Assembly (NCBI GenBank): GCA_031254155.1
Contig: JAIRVA010000048.1
Coordinates: 1-10,002 of the forward strand
Source of the DNA: Propionibacteriaceae bacterium
GTDB lineage: Bacteria > Actinomycetota > Actinomycetes > Propionibacteriales > Propionibacteriaceae
Length of the DNA stretch: 10,002 bases
Direction of reading: 5' to 3'
The notes under the pieces: model-generated
Database searches by the model: none
The model's input: the letters and a program-made list of their open reading frames with translations, nothing else
What the model was told of the DNA's origin: nothing
In this document: positions 1-5,750 of the stretch, piece by piece
Position numbering within the stretch: the stretch's first letter is position 1
Layout: each line of letters starts with the position of its first letter
Position numbers and translations under genes: made by a program

Positions 1-1142
1 AGCCCGTCGGTGTCGGAGTTGATCGTCTTCAAGCCGACTTTGGCGCGGTCCCACACACCCGTACCAGCGCTCGCCGACCACTGGATGGGGAGCGACCGGG
101 TGTAGATCCCGTCCTGGCCGCCGAAGACGAGGTCCACGCCGAGGTCGTGGTAGGCCTTTTCCAGAGCCGAGGCCCCTCGTTCCGCCGCGCCGTACGGGGT
201 CTGACCCTGGAGGGCGATGATAAAGCGGTCGGTCCCGTCGGGATTCTTGCCGTACTCCTGGACGACCGTCTTGGCCCACGCCGTCGTTTTGGCGATCTGG
301 TCGGGGGTGCTCATGTTCGTGTTGATGTAGAGCATGAGCGCGTTGCCGTACACCTGGGCGTACTCCAGCGCGCCCTCCTGGAGGAGGTTGAACGGCGAGT
401 CAACCAGCGACTCGCGGGGGAAGACACCCTCCCAGACCGACTGCGCTGACTGGAGGGCCTGGAGGTTCCCCAGGACCGGGTTGAAGCCGACGCCCGTGAG
501 ACGCTCGCCCGTCGCACCCAGCCAGTAGTTGAACTGGATCATGTCGCTGCTCGCTGTCAGATTGCCGTTCGCCGCCACGAAGCGAGCACTCGGATTGTTA
601 GCCAGCGCGGCGTCGAGCGTGTTCGCCCAGTTCTTCTGGTAGGTCCCGGCCACCCCGTAGGTGTCCGCCACGTCGATGAACGTGAACCCCGTGTCGTCGG
701 TGGCGGCGGTGGCAGACGCAGTCGTGAACTGGTAGACGGGCGACTCGACCACGGTGGTGCCCGCGTTGGCTCCCAGGATGTAGTTGTACGTTGTCCCAGG
801 CGTGAGACGCAGCATCATGCAGGCAAAGGCGTCGTAGGTCGCCATCTGCTCCAACAGCGGATAGCGCAGGCACGAGTTGCTCGTGGCCGGGGCGGCGTTG
901 ACGTCCTGGCCGACGGGAGCCAGCTTGAAGTACGGGTTGGTGTAGGTGTTTTCCGCCGCGAGCCAGGTCAGCATACGATCCGTCTTTGCGTTCGTGTCGC
1001 CGCTGTTAGTCAGGCCGTACGGCTCCAGCAACCCGGCCGCGGCCGGGGCGGCCGACACTAGACTGGGCAGACCCCCGGTCATCATGACCGATGCGACGGC
1101 GACGACCAGCGCGCCCCTCTTCACCCGCGAACCCACGACCAT
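1..1142 (-). CDS. Secreted purple-acid-phosphatase-like metallophosphoesterase lacking its metal ligands (3' end outside window)
   Basis: The 380 visible residues run off the left edge without a stop. The ATG at 1142 follows GGGGGA about eight bases upstream. Residues 1-31 form a Sec signal peptide: basic start (RVKR), hydrophobic core, then LVSA before AAPAAAG. Residues about 40-142 resemble the fibronectin-III-like N domain of purple acid phosphatases (LTPGTTYNYILGA, then YQFTTA). Residues about 152-350 follow the calcineurin-like phosphoesterase layout: FTFIDVADTYG, NPSARFVAANGNL, NPVLGNLQAL, FIIALQGQTPYG and DLVFGGQDGIYTRS. Family members usually have GD, GNH, a His before PYG, and GHxH at the last four; here they read GN194, GNL227, no His, and GQ343-D-G345. 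Only one His (H332) is visible. The fold assignment is from memory of family motifs. I infer a non-catalytic binding or structural protein, exported to the envelope or medium. It appears to stand alone, about 250 bases downstream of mazF. Confidence 0.7.
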   Translation of the reverse strand, partial: MVVGSRVKRGALVVAVASVMMTGGLPSLVSAAPAAAGLLEPYGLTNSGDTNAKTDRMLTWLAAENTYTNPYFKLAPVGQDVNAAPATSNSCLRYPLLEQMATYDAFACMMLRLTPGTTYNYILGANAGTTVVESPVYQFTTASATAATDDTGFTFIDVADTYGVAGTYQKNWANTLDAALANNPSARFVAANGNLTASSDMIQFNYWLGATGERLTGVGFNPVLGNLQALQSAQSVWEGVFPRESLVDSPFNLLQEGALEYAQVYGNALMLYINTNMSTPDQIAKTTAWAKTVVQEYGKNPDGTDRFIIALQGQTPYGAAERGASALEKAYHDLGVDLVFGGQDGIYTRSLPIQWSASAGTGVWDRAKVGLKTINSDTDG

Positions 1143-1201
1143 GTCAGGTCCCCCTTTTCCCCCAGAATTGCGTAACTAGGTGTATATCGGCACTCTATCA
1201 G

Positions 1202-1226
1202 GTTGGTAGACGCGTGAAACACCAAC
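1202..1226. promoter_or_regulatory. Inverted repeat upstream of the phosphoesterase-like gene
   Basis: GTTGGT (1202-1207) and ACCAAC (1221-1226) form a perfect 6-bp inverted repeat with a 13-base centre, 60 bases upstream of the ATG at 1142. On the minus strand a possible -10 box TAGAGT (1197-1192) and another, TATACA (1186-1181), lie between this repeat and the start codon; neither has a convincing -35 partner. The placement suits a regulator site, but arms this short can arise by chance. Confidence 0.25.
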
Positions 1227-1354
1227 GTACGCCCGGCGACGACCGTGGGAGCTGAGAGCCAGACTCCCCGAACGCCCCGAAACCCCGCCAGCAAAATCCC
1301 ACATTCTGCGATCAGGCGCGGCCCGCGCTTGTGAAGTCCCATCAGCTATGAGAG

Positions 1355-1380
1355 GTGGATGGCCCTGTGGATGGCCCTGT
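1355..1380. repeat. 12-bp tandem repeat, two copies
   Basis: GTGGATGGCCCT occurs twice in direct succession (1355-1366 and 1367-1378), followed by GT, the start of a third unit. It lies in the 254-base gap between the toxin gene and the secreted phosphoesterase-like gene. No coding or regulatory role is evident; replication slippage is the simplest origin. Confidence 0.8.
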
Positions 1381-1396
1381 CGCCAACCATGAACAA

Positions 1397-1729
1397 TCAC
1401 AGCACCAGCAGACGACGGACGATACGTTCGACTTGGGCCATGGTGGGACTGTCGACGGTCCCCAGGCGCCGGATCAGCCTGTCCACGGCCACAACTCCCA
1501 GGAGTTCGCACTGGATGTAACTTGGCTCCGGGAGCGGACCATCAATCTCGACGTGGCTAGGATAATCACGACGCTTGGAGGTGATCGGTACCACGATTGG
1601 CACCCCGTGCTGGTTCAGCGGCGCTGCGGACAAGACCAACGCCGGGCGCCGGAAACCGGGTTCATGGCCCAGCGGTTCCCCGAAGTCGCACAAGTAGATG
1701 TCGCCGCGCCGGATGTCCCGGCCCTCCAT
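1397..1729 (-). CDS. mazF: MazF/PemK-family toxin, mRNA endoribonuclease
   Basis: A 110-residue protein with the MazF/PemK layout: IRRGDIYLCDF (residues 6-16, the first beta strand), FRRPALVLS (26-34), VVPITS (46-51), then SYIQCE and VDRLIRRLGTV near the C terminus. Family members cut mRNA at short sequences. The Arg of the RRP motif and the Thr/Ser of PITS correspond to the active-site positions known in MazF, and both are present, so the toxin looks intact. The chosen ATG at 1729 shares its A with the TGA of the upstream antitoxin gene (TGATG), implying translational coupling. An in-frame ATG at 1741 would give 114 residues but overlaps the antitoxin by 13 bases. The order antitoxin then toxin is the usual one. 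Residue Cys14 sits where many relatives have Val or Trp, a small deviation. I see no convincing terminator after it. Confidence 0.93.
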   Translation of the reverse strand: MEGRDIRRGDIYLCDFGEPLGHEPGFRRPALVLSAAPLNQHGVPIVVPITSKRRDYPSHVEIDGPLPEPSYIQCELLGVVAVDRLIRRLGTVDSPTMAQVERIVRRLLVL

Positions 1730-1965
1730 CAGTCGTCCCATTCCGGCTCGGGTTCCAGCAGACCCCGTACCGGCGGTACCGGCGGCAGCCCTGTCGGCGG
1801 GTCCAGGGTCATCGCCTCGTCCAGGGCGCGCCAGAATTGGGCCTCATCAATCGCCTGCAAAGACAAACTAATCGCACCCGCCAGAGTTGTGTCATTCAGC
1901 CGGGCGAGGTCCGAGAGCCGGTCGCGCAGCTCAGTTGGCACCTTGATGGTAGTCATCACCGTCAT
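1729..1965 (-). CDS. Ribbon-helix-helix-like antitoxin of the MazF module
   Basis: A 78-residue protein beginning MTVMTTIKVPTELRDRL. The N-terminal part reads as a ribbon-helix-helix (CopG/MetJ-type) DNA-binding unit: a short beta strand (TTIKVP) followed by two helices (LRDRLSDLARLND and TLAGAISLSLQAIDEA). The C-terminal third is rich in Pro and acidic residues (PVPPV, EPEPEWDD), as expected of the flexible, protease-sensitive tail that wraps around a MazF dimer. It should neutralise the toxin encoded immediately downstream and repress its own promoter. The ATG at 1965 is preferred over the one at 1995 because a TATACT box ends six bases before it, leaving no room for a leader. The ATG at 1956 is a further option. 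Assignment rests on fold-like pattern and gene order, not on close recognition of one subfamily. Confidence 0.85.
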   Translation of the reverse strand: MTVMTTIKVPTELRDRLSDLARLNDTTLAGAISLSLQAIDEAQFWRALDEAMTLDPPTGLPPVPPVRGLLEPEPEWDD

Positions 1966-1977
1966 ACTTGCAGTATA
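1964..1977 (-). promoter_or_regulatory. Leaderless promoter and autoregulatory palindrome of the toxin-antitoxin module
   Basis: On the minus strand TATACT (1977-1972) is followed by GCAAGT and then the ATG at 1965, the spacing that puts the transcript start at or next to the A of ATG. The palindrome ATACT-GCA-AGTAT (1976-1964) covers both the -10 box and the first bases of the start codon. A ribbon-helix-helix antitoxin bound here would block RNA polymerase directly. No good -35 box is visible at 16-18 bases. Confidence 0.6.
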
Positions 1978-1995
1978 CCGTCTGCGGTCACGCAC

Positions 1996-2019
1996 CCCAC
2001 GCTCTTGCGAGTGTGTGGG
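1996..2019. terminator. Imperfect hairpin after the RibD-C-like gene
   Basis: CCCAC (1996-2000) pairs with GTGGG (2015-2019), and CTC (2002-2004) with GAG (2009-2011), around a TTGC loop with an internal bulge. It begins seven bases past the stop codon of the gene ending at 2026. For minus-strand transcripts no T run follows, so it would be a weak or factor-assisted terminator. Read on the plus strand it is followed by ATTTT, but no plus-strand gene ends here. Confidence 0.35.
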
Positions 2020-2025
2020 ATTTTG

Positions 2026-2709
2026 TCAGCTAGCCGGATGAACGGCGTACTTCAGAAAGAGGTACGAGTGGTCGAGGGCGCGGGACTCGACCAGGCGCAG
2101 CACACCCAGATCGGCGAGGCTACGAGGGTTCGGGCCGTCGACCAGAGTGACGACATCCGCCCCGCCGACCAGCACCGGCGCGACGACGACGTGGACGAAG
2201 TCGATCAGACCCGCGCGGAGCAGGACCCCGTTGAGGGTACCACCCGTCTGGATCGTCACCCGCTCGGCGCCGTACCGCGACCGGATCTGGCGGAACAGAT
2301 CCGCGAAGTCGACGTGGCCGCCGTAGGAGATCACGTCCACGTTGTCGCACCCGTACGTGTCGTAGGCCGGCCGGGTCGTCGCGATGACGACCCGCCGAAG
2401 GCTCGCGGCAAGGTACCGGATCGCCGTGGCGTTGAAGTGTCCGGCGTTGTCGACCAGGATAAAACTAACGTCGGAGCGGTCCGGCGGGGCCGTGGTGCGC
2501 TCGTTGTACCCGATCTTGACCAGGACCCGCGCCGAGTTGCAGGACCAGAGGTCGGTTTGCCGCTCGAGTTCGTAATACTGGGGCAATCCCTCCGCCACGC
2601 CGGGCAGGCGGGGCAGGTCGGAGTCGACATCGTAGTCGTCGGTCGCGCCAGTGGATATCTTCCCGTCCACCGACATCAGCATGAACAATGTGTTGACAGT
2701 CCGGTCCAT
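2026..2709 (-). CDS. Stand-alone RibD C-terminal / dihydrofolate-reductase-fold protein
   Basis: A 227-residue protein of the RibD-C family, whose characterised members use NADPH to reduce pyrimidine intermediates of riboflavin or deazaflavin synthesis or, as DHFR-like relatives, unknown substrates. The family pattern is clear: LFMLMSVDGKIS (residues 8-19), a loop with LPRLPG, a central Rossmann-like part, and TIQTGGTLNGVLLRAGLID (GGTLN starts at 156), the conserved nucleotide-binding Gly-Gly segment, then VVVAPVLVGG. No deaminase domain or other rib gene is nearby, so it is probably an orphan reductase rather than the riboflavin enzyme. Reading could extend upstream to an ATG at 2814, but conserved sequence begins at the ATG at 2709, and a TACGAT -10 box lies six bases before it, indicating a leaderless start. 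The 118-base gap to the ATPase gene and the separate promoter suggest its own transcript. Confidence 0.85.
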   Translation of the reverse strand: MDRTVNTLFMLMSVDGKISTGATDDYDVDSDLPRLPGVAEGLPQYYELERQTDLWSCNSARVLVKIGYNERTTAPPDRSDVSFILVDNAGHFNATAIRYLAASLRRVVIATTRPAYDTYGCDNVDVISYGGHVDFADLFRQIRSRYGAERVTIQTGGTLNGVLLRAGLIDFVHVVVAPVLVGGADVVTLVDGPNPRSLADLGVLRLVESRALDHSYLFLKYAVHPAS

Positions 2710-2721
2710 GCGATCATCGTA
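2710..2721 (-). promoter_or_regulatory. Leaderless promoter of the RibD-C-like gene
   Basis: TACGAT (2721-2716) fits TAnnnT and is separated from the ATG at 2709 by exactly six bases (GATCGC), so transcription should begin at or beside the start codon. No Shine-Dalgarno sequence precedes this ATG, which agrees. GTGTACG is repeated just upstream with GGTGTACG. No recognisable -35 box is seen. Confidence 0.55.
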
Positions 2722-2799
2722 CACCCGTACACCCTGAAGCCGCGAGCGAGCCCAGCGTGCCCGGGGGCCCGGCGCGTCTGCCGTCAATGTGCCAAGCCC

Positions 2800-2819
2800 G
2801 CCAGAAAGTCCCATCTGGC
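2800..2819. terminator. Hairpin just downstream of the ATPase gene
   Basis: GCCAGA (2800-2805) and TCTGGC (2814-2819) form a perfect six-pair stem with an eight-base loop, starting nine bases past the stop codon of the ATPase gene at 2828. There is no T run after it on the minus strand, so this would be a U-less terminator or a 3' end stabiliser at best. Confidence 0.35.
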
Positions 2820-2827
2820 CGCGCGGG

Positions 2828-4132
2828 TCACCGGGCGCGGTCGACGTACGCGGCCAACGCCCACGCAGCGGTGAGGGGCAGGTGACCGTTCACCGTCGGT
2901 TTCGGGCTGAGCTTGATCGTGACCGCCGGGTCGTACTGCTGCTTGTAAACGCCGAGCGAGCGGGAGACTGTATTCTCGCCCGACTTCACCTCGACCGGGA
3001 CGACGTCACTTCCAACTTGAACCACGAAGTCGACCTCGGCGGTGTTGCCAGAGCGCCAGAAGTACGGCGGGACCGGGAGCGCCGCCAACAACTCGGTCAA
3101 GACGTAGTTCTCCACCAGCGCGCCGCGAAAATGATCGGTCCCCCGCCCTTGGGCCTGGAAGACGCTCGCCTCCACGCCCGCCAGTCGGCGTAACAGGCCG
3201 ACATCGACGAGGTACAGCTTGAAGTAACGGTCGTCGGCGTACGCTGCGAGCGGCGTACCGGGCCGCGTGACCCGCGGGACCTTGAGGGCGATCCCGGCGG
3301 CGACAAGCCATTCGAGCGCGTCCTCGAGGTCTTTCGCCCGGGCGCCCTGGATCACGTGGCTGAAGATGAACTTCTGGTTTTCCTTCGCGAGTTGTTGCGG
3401 GATCGCGCGCCAGACCGCGGCGAGCTTCGGGTACGTCACGACGCCGGCGTGCTTGGCCATGTCGAGGGCGTACGAATCCAGAATCGCCTGCAAGATCGTA
3501 TCCACCTCGCCGATGTCGTGGCGGGCAAGCCAGGCGGCGACCGCCTCGGGCATGCCACCGACCATGACGTACTCGCGCAGCAACCGGTCGGCTTTGAGCA
3601 GCAGCGGTGCCGAGAGACGGCTCCCCGGCCCAAGCGCGCCGAGGTACCCGGCGAGCACCTCGTTTCCGCTCACGGCCAGGAACTCCCGAAAGGTCAGCGG
3701 CCGCAAGTCGATGAAGTCAACTTTCCCCACGGGGAACCCCGACGCGTCGCGGACCGCGAGCCCGAGGAGTGACCCGGCGGCGACAACGGCATACTCGGGT
3801 GCTTCTTCGCAAAAGTACTTCAGCGAGGTGAGCGCCCGCGGGCACTCTTGGATCTCATCCATGATGACAAGCGTCGTCTGCGGCTCGATCACGCCTTCCT
3901 CCAACACCGACAGGTCCTGAATGATCCGGTGCGGGTCCAGGTCGGACTCGAACAGTCCGGCCAACGTCTGGCTCTTCTCGAAGTTGAGGTAGACGGTGTG
4001 CGTGAAGGCGCGGTGCCCGAACTCCTTCAAAAGCCAGGTCTTCCCGCACTGGCGGACGCCGCGCAGGATCAGCGGCTTACGCGCCGGACTGGTCCGCCAC
4101 GCCTCGACCGCTGCCATCGCCTGCCGGTCCAT
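2828..4132 (-). CDS. AAA_14 / DUF4143 ATPase
   Basis: A full-length 434-residue protein of the AAA_14-DUF4143 family, common in bacteria and archaea with no settled function. Residues 20-32 hold the Walker A P-loop (LRGVRQCGKT, catalytic Lys31), residues 86-98 the Walker B strand (TTLVIMDEIQECP, D92-E93), and AAGSLLG at about 118-124 is the usual sensor-1 region. REYVMVGGMPEAV in the middle marks the start of the winged-helix/DUF4143 part. The C-terminal domain ends with NTAEVDFVV (E366-VDF) and VPVEVKSG (E381-V-K383), the remnant PD-(D/E)xK-like pattern typical of DUF4143. All nucleotide-binding residues are intact, so ATP hydrolysis is expected. The ATG at 4132 has an excellent AGGAGG site five bases upstream. 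It sits alone between AT-richer gaps, with no partner that would reveal its job. Family members are often strain-variable, consistent with an accessory gene. Confidence 0.93.
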   Translation of the reverse strand: MDRQAMAAVEAWRTSPARKPLILRGVRQCGKTWLLKEFGHRAFTHTVYLNFEKSQTLAGLFESDLDPHRIIQDLSVLEEGVIEPQTTLVIMDEIQECPRALTSLKYFCEEAPEYAVVAAGSLLGLAVRDASGFPVGKVDFIDLRPLTFREFLAVSGNEVLAGYLGALGPGSRLSAPLLLKADRLLREYVMVGGMPEAVAAWLARHDIGEVDTILQAILDSYALDMAKHAGVVTYPKLAAVWRAIPQQLAKENQKFIFSHVIQGARAKDLEDALEWLVAAGIALKVPRVTRPGTPLAAYADDRYFKLYLVDVGLLRRLAGVEASVFQAQGRGTDHFRGALVENYVLTELLAALPVPPYFWRSGNTAEVDFVVQVGSDVVPVEVKSGENTVSRSLGVYKQQYDPAVTIKLSPKPTVNGHLPLTAAWALAAYVDRAR

Positions 4133-4136
4133 GATG

Positions 4137-4156
4137 CCTCCTCACGACCTATCGTA
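4137..4156 (-). promoter_or_regulatory. -10 box and strong Shine-Dalgarno site of the ATPase gene
   Basis: TACGAT (4156-4151), the same hexamer as before the RibD-C-like gene, lies 18 bases before the ATG at 4132, and GAGGAGG (4143-4137) is centred between them. The predicted leader is only about 12 bases. Just upstream, ACTGC (4164-4168) and GCAGT (4176-4180) form an inverted repeat with a seven-base centre (CAATTTT), a possible operator. No clear -35 box is seen. Confidence 0.5.
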
Positions 4157-4211
4157 CCTCTAACTGCCAATTTTGCAGTGACCTGGGGCGTTTTTGGTAT
4201 GAGAAACGTAG

Positions 4212-4357
4212 ATTTTCGACGCGTTTCTGCTAGTTTGTCGAACTGGGAGGGATAAGGCTGGGGTAGCGGTCATCAGAAACCGAGCTCACGACCCACCGGC
4301 TCGCCGAGGCGCGTTTGTGGAAAAACGGTAGTGATTTGGCCGGTTTTCGGCGCGTTT
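4212..4357. repeat. Two diverged copies of a 15-base motif in an AT-richer gap
   Basis: ATTTTCGACGCGTTT (4212-4226) and GTTTTCGGCGCGTTT (4343-4357) match at 13 of 15 positions in the same orientation, 131 bases apart. The stretch 4157-4391 holds no gene; it is visibly richer in A/T runs than its neighbours and contains further GCGTTT-type words (4188-4193, 4311-4316). It separates the complex I/prenyl synthase block from the accessory genes. A run of eight G (4376-4383) lies just past the stop of the small membrane protein gene. I see no clear intrinsic terminator. Confidence 0.5.
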
Positions 4358-4391
4358 TCATACTTTCGCGGGCATGGGGGGGGAGGGCCGG

Positions 4392-4673
4392 TTAGCCTAG
4401 GGTGCGGAGGGCTTGCCAGGCTTGGTCGAAGAGGGCCAGGAGGCTGGCGCCCAGCCACGGGAAGGTCGTACCCGCCAGGCCGACCGCCACGAAGATGAGG
4501 AGTACCCGGACTCCCGTTTTGACCAGGCCTTTCACGATGTCCAGGATGATGAACACGATTAGGGCGCCGACGGCAACAGACAAGGCGGTGTGCCACGTGG
4601 CCGACATTCCGTTCCAGAACGTCGTGGCCTTGGCCATCCAGTCCGCGTAGGTCTGTGAGAAGTCGGGGGTCAT
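4392..4673 (-). CDS. Small two-helix membrane protein of unknown function
   Basis: A 93-residue protein I do not recognise. Residues 1-28 are polar to amphipathic with three Trp (W12, W20, W27). Two hydrophobic spans follow, about 30-48 (ALSVAVGALIVFIILDIV) and 55-82 (VLLIFVAVGLAG through SLLALF), joined by a short basic loop (KGLVKTGVR), so both termini probably lie on the outer side by the positive-inside rule. D45 near the end of the first helix is unusual within a membrane span. The ATG at 4673 is preceded by AGGAG with a five-base spacer. It starts 60 bases after the prenyl synthase stop codon with no hairpin between, so it is likely the last gene of the same operon. Third-position G/C bias through the frame supports real coding. 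A role alongside the quinone or respiratory genes is only an inference from position. Confidence 0.75.
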   Translation of the reverse strand: MTPDFSQTYADWMAKATTFWNGMSATWHTALSVAVGALIVFIILDIVKGLVKTGVRVLLIFVAVGLAGTTFPWLGASLLALFDQAWQALRTLG

Positions 4674-4733
4674 GCGGTCTCCTATCGTGTTCCAGAGGTC
4701 AGGGGGTCAGTTCGCCGACGGGCGAGCGGCCAC

Positions 4734-5738
4734 TCACGCCGTCCGTCCGACGGCTTGCTCAGCGAGCTCGGTGAGGGTTCGTTTGGCGGGGCCATCCGCG
4801 AAGTCCGTGAGGTACGTGGCCGCCTCGCCCGCCCAGCGGCGGATCTCGGCCCGCGCCTCGTCGAGCGCCGGGTGGACCCGCAGCAGTCCCAGCGCCTCGG
4901 GCAGGTCGGCCTCGCTCACGGGAGCGGACAACAACTCCACCAACCGTCCGTCGGCCGGGCGCGGATGGTCGCGGACCAACAGGGTCGCGAGTGTCGGTAC
5001 CCCCTCGCGGAGGTCAGTGCCGCACGCCTTGCCCGAGTCCTCGCTCGCAATGTCCATCAGGTCATCGGCGAGTTGGAAGGCCATGCCGAGAGCTTGGCCG
5101 TACGCGGCCAGCGCCGCCACCGCGTCGCTCCCCAGCCCGGCGAACATCCCCCCGTACCGTGCCGCCGCGGCGATCAGCGCCGCAGTCTTGTTGGCGACGA
5201 CCGCCAGGTGATGGGCGACCGGGTCGGCCCCGGGCTCCGGGCCGCGGAGCTCCGCGATCTGCCCCTGGACAAGGCGCGACAGCGTACCGGCCTGAGAGGT
5301 CATGAACGCCTCGCCCAGCCGCGCGCCGAGCAACGAAGCCTGCGCGAGCATGAAGTCGCCCGTCAGGATCGCGACCGAGTTGTCCCAGCGGACGTGGACG
5401 CTGGGCAGACCCCGGCGGCGGTCGGCCTCGTCCATGACGTCGTCGTGGTACAACGAGGCGACGTGCGTGAGCTCGACCACGGTCGCCGCGTCGGTGAGCC
5501 CGGCATCGTCCCGGTCCGCCGGTGTCCCGAGGCCCGCGGCGGCGATGGCCAGCGCCGGGCGGTACATTTTCCCGCCCGCGTCGATGAGATAGCGCGCGAC
5601 CGTCTCAGCGAAGGCGTACGGCGTGTGGACGGCGGTACGCAGACGCTCCTCGACGGCCTGGGTACGCTCCGCGACCCAGGCAGCGAACTGCTCATCCGTC
5701 AGGGGCAACGGCTCAACTCCTTCTCGTCGCGACGCCAC
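4734..5738 (-). CDS. Long-chain all-trans polyprenyl diphosphate synthase
   Basis: A 334-residue trans-isoprenyl diphosphate synthase, which extends an allylic diphosphate with isopentenyl diphosphate units. The signature elements are complete: GGKMYRP (55-61), first Asp-rich motif D99-DVM-D103, KT (184-185), second Asp-rich motif QLADDLMD (D225, D226, D229), and the K237 region followed by DLREGVPTL. The residues four and five places before the first motif are Ser95 and Ala94, small side chains that leave the elongation tunnel open, so the product should be long (heptaprenyl or longer). Lying 12 bases after nuoN, it most likely makes the menaquinone side chain used by complex I. The start given is GTG at 5738 with AGAGGT upstream. 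A TTG at 5708 has a stronger GAAGGAG eight bases before it and would give 324 residues without losing any motif. The exact chain length cannot be read from sequence. Confidence 0.93.
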   Translation of the reverse strand: MASRREGVEPLPLTDEQFAAWVAERTQAVEERLRTAVHTPYAFAETVARYLIDAGGKMYRPALAIAAAGLGTPADRDDAGLTDAATVVELTHVASLYHDDVMDEADRRRGLPSVHVRWDNSVAILTGDFMLAQASLLGARLGEAFMTSQAGTLSRLVQGQIAELRGPEPGADPVAHHLAVVANKTAALIAAAARYGGMFAGLGSDAVAALAAYGQALGMAFQLADDLMDIASEDSGKACGTDLREGVPTLATLLVRDHPRPADGRLVELLSAPVSEADLPEALGLLRVHPALDEARAEIRRWAGEAATYLTDFADGPAKRTLTELAEQAVGRTA

Positions 5739-5750
5739 GGGGACCTCTCG

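Noticed and set aside
1316..1328. Perfect palindrome GCGCGG-C-CCGCGC as a terminator
   Set aside because: The one-base centre cannot form a normal loop and there is no T run on either side; such GC words are common in this genome.
1121..1511. Minus-strand open frames in the gap between mazF and the phosphoesterase-like gene
   Set aside because: They overlap the mazF 3' end or the signal peptide region in other frames, lack ribosome sites and show no family pattern.
1995..1995. Upstream ATG for the antitoxin (88 residues)
   Set aside because: It lies upstream of the TATACT box, so a transcript from that promoter would not contain it, and the added ten residues are Arg-rich and precede the fold.
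2814..2814. Upstream ATG for the RibD-C-like protein (262 residues)
   Set aside because: The added 35 residues are low complexity and precede the conserved start; the promoter with leaderless spacing points to 2709.
1597..2874. Plus-strand frame of 425 codons across the toxin-antitoxin and RibD-C-like genes
   Set aside because: It spans several well-supported minus-strand genes and their promoters, and its product has no domain signature.
4376..4383. Run of eight G as a phase-variation tract
   Set aside because: It lies outside any gene, after the stop of the small membrane protein, and is not placed between promoter elements.
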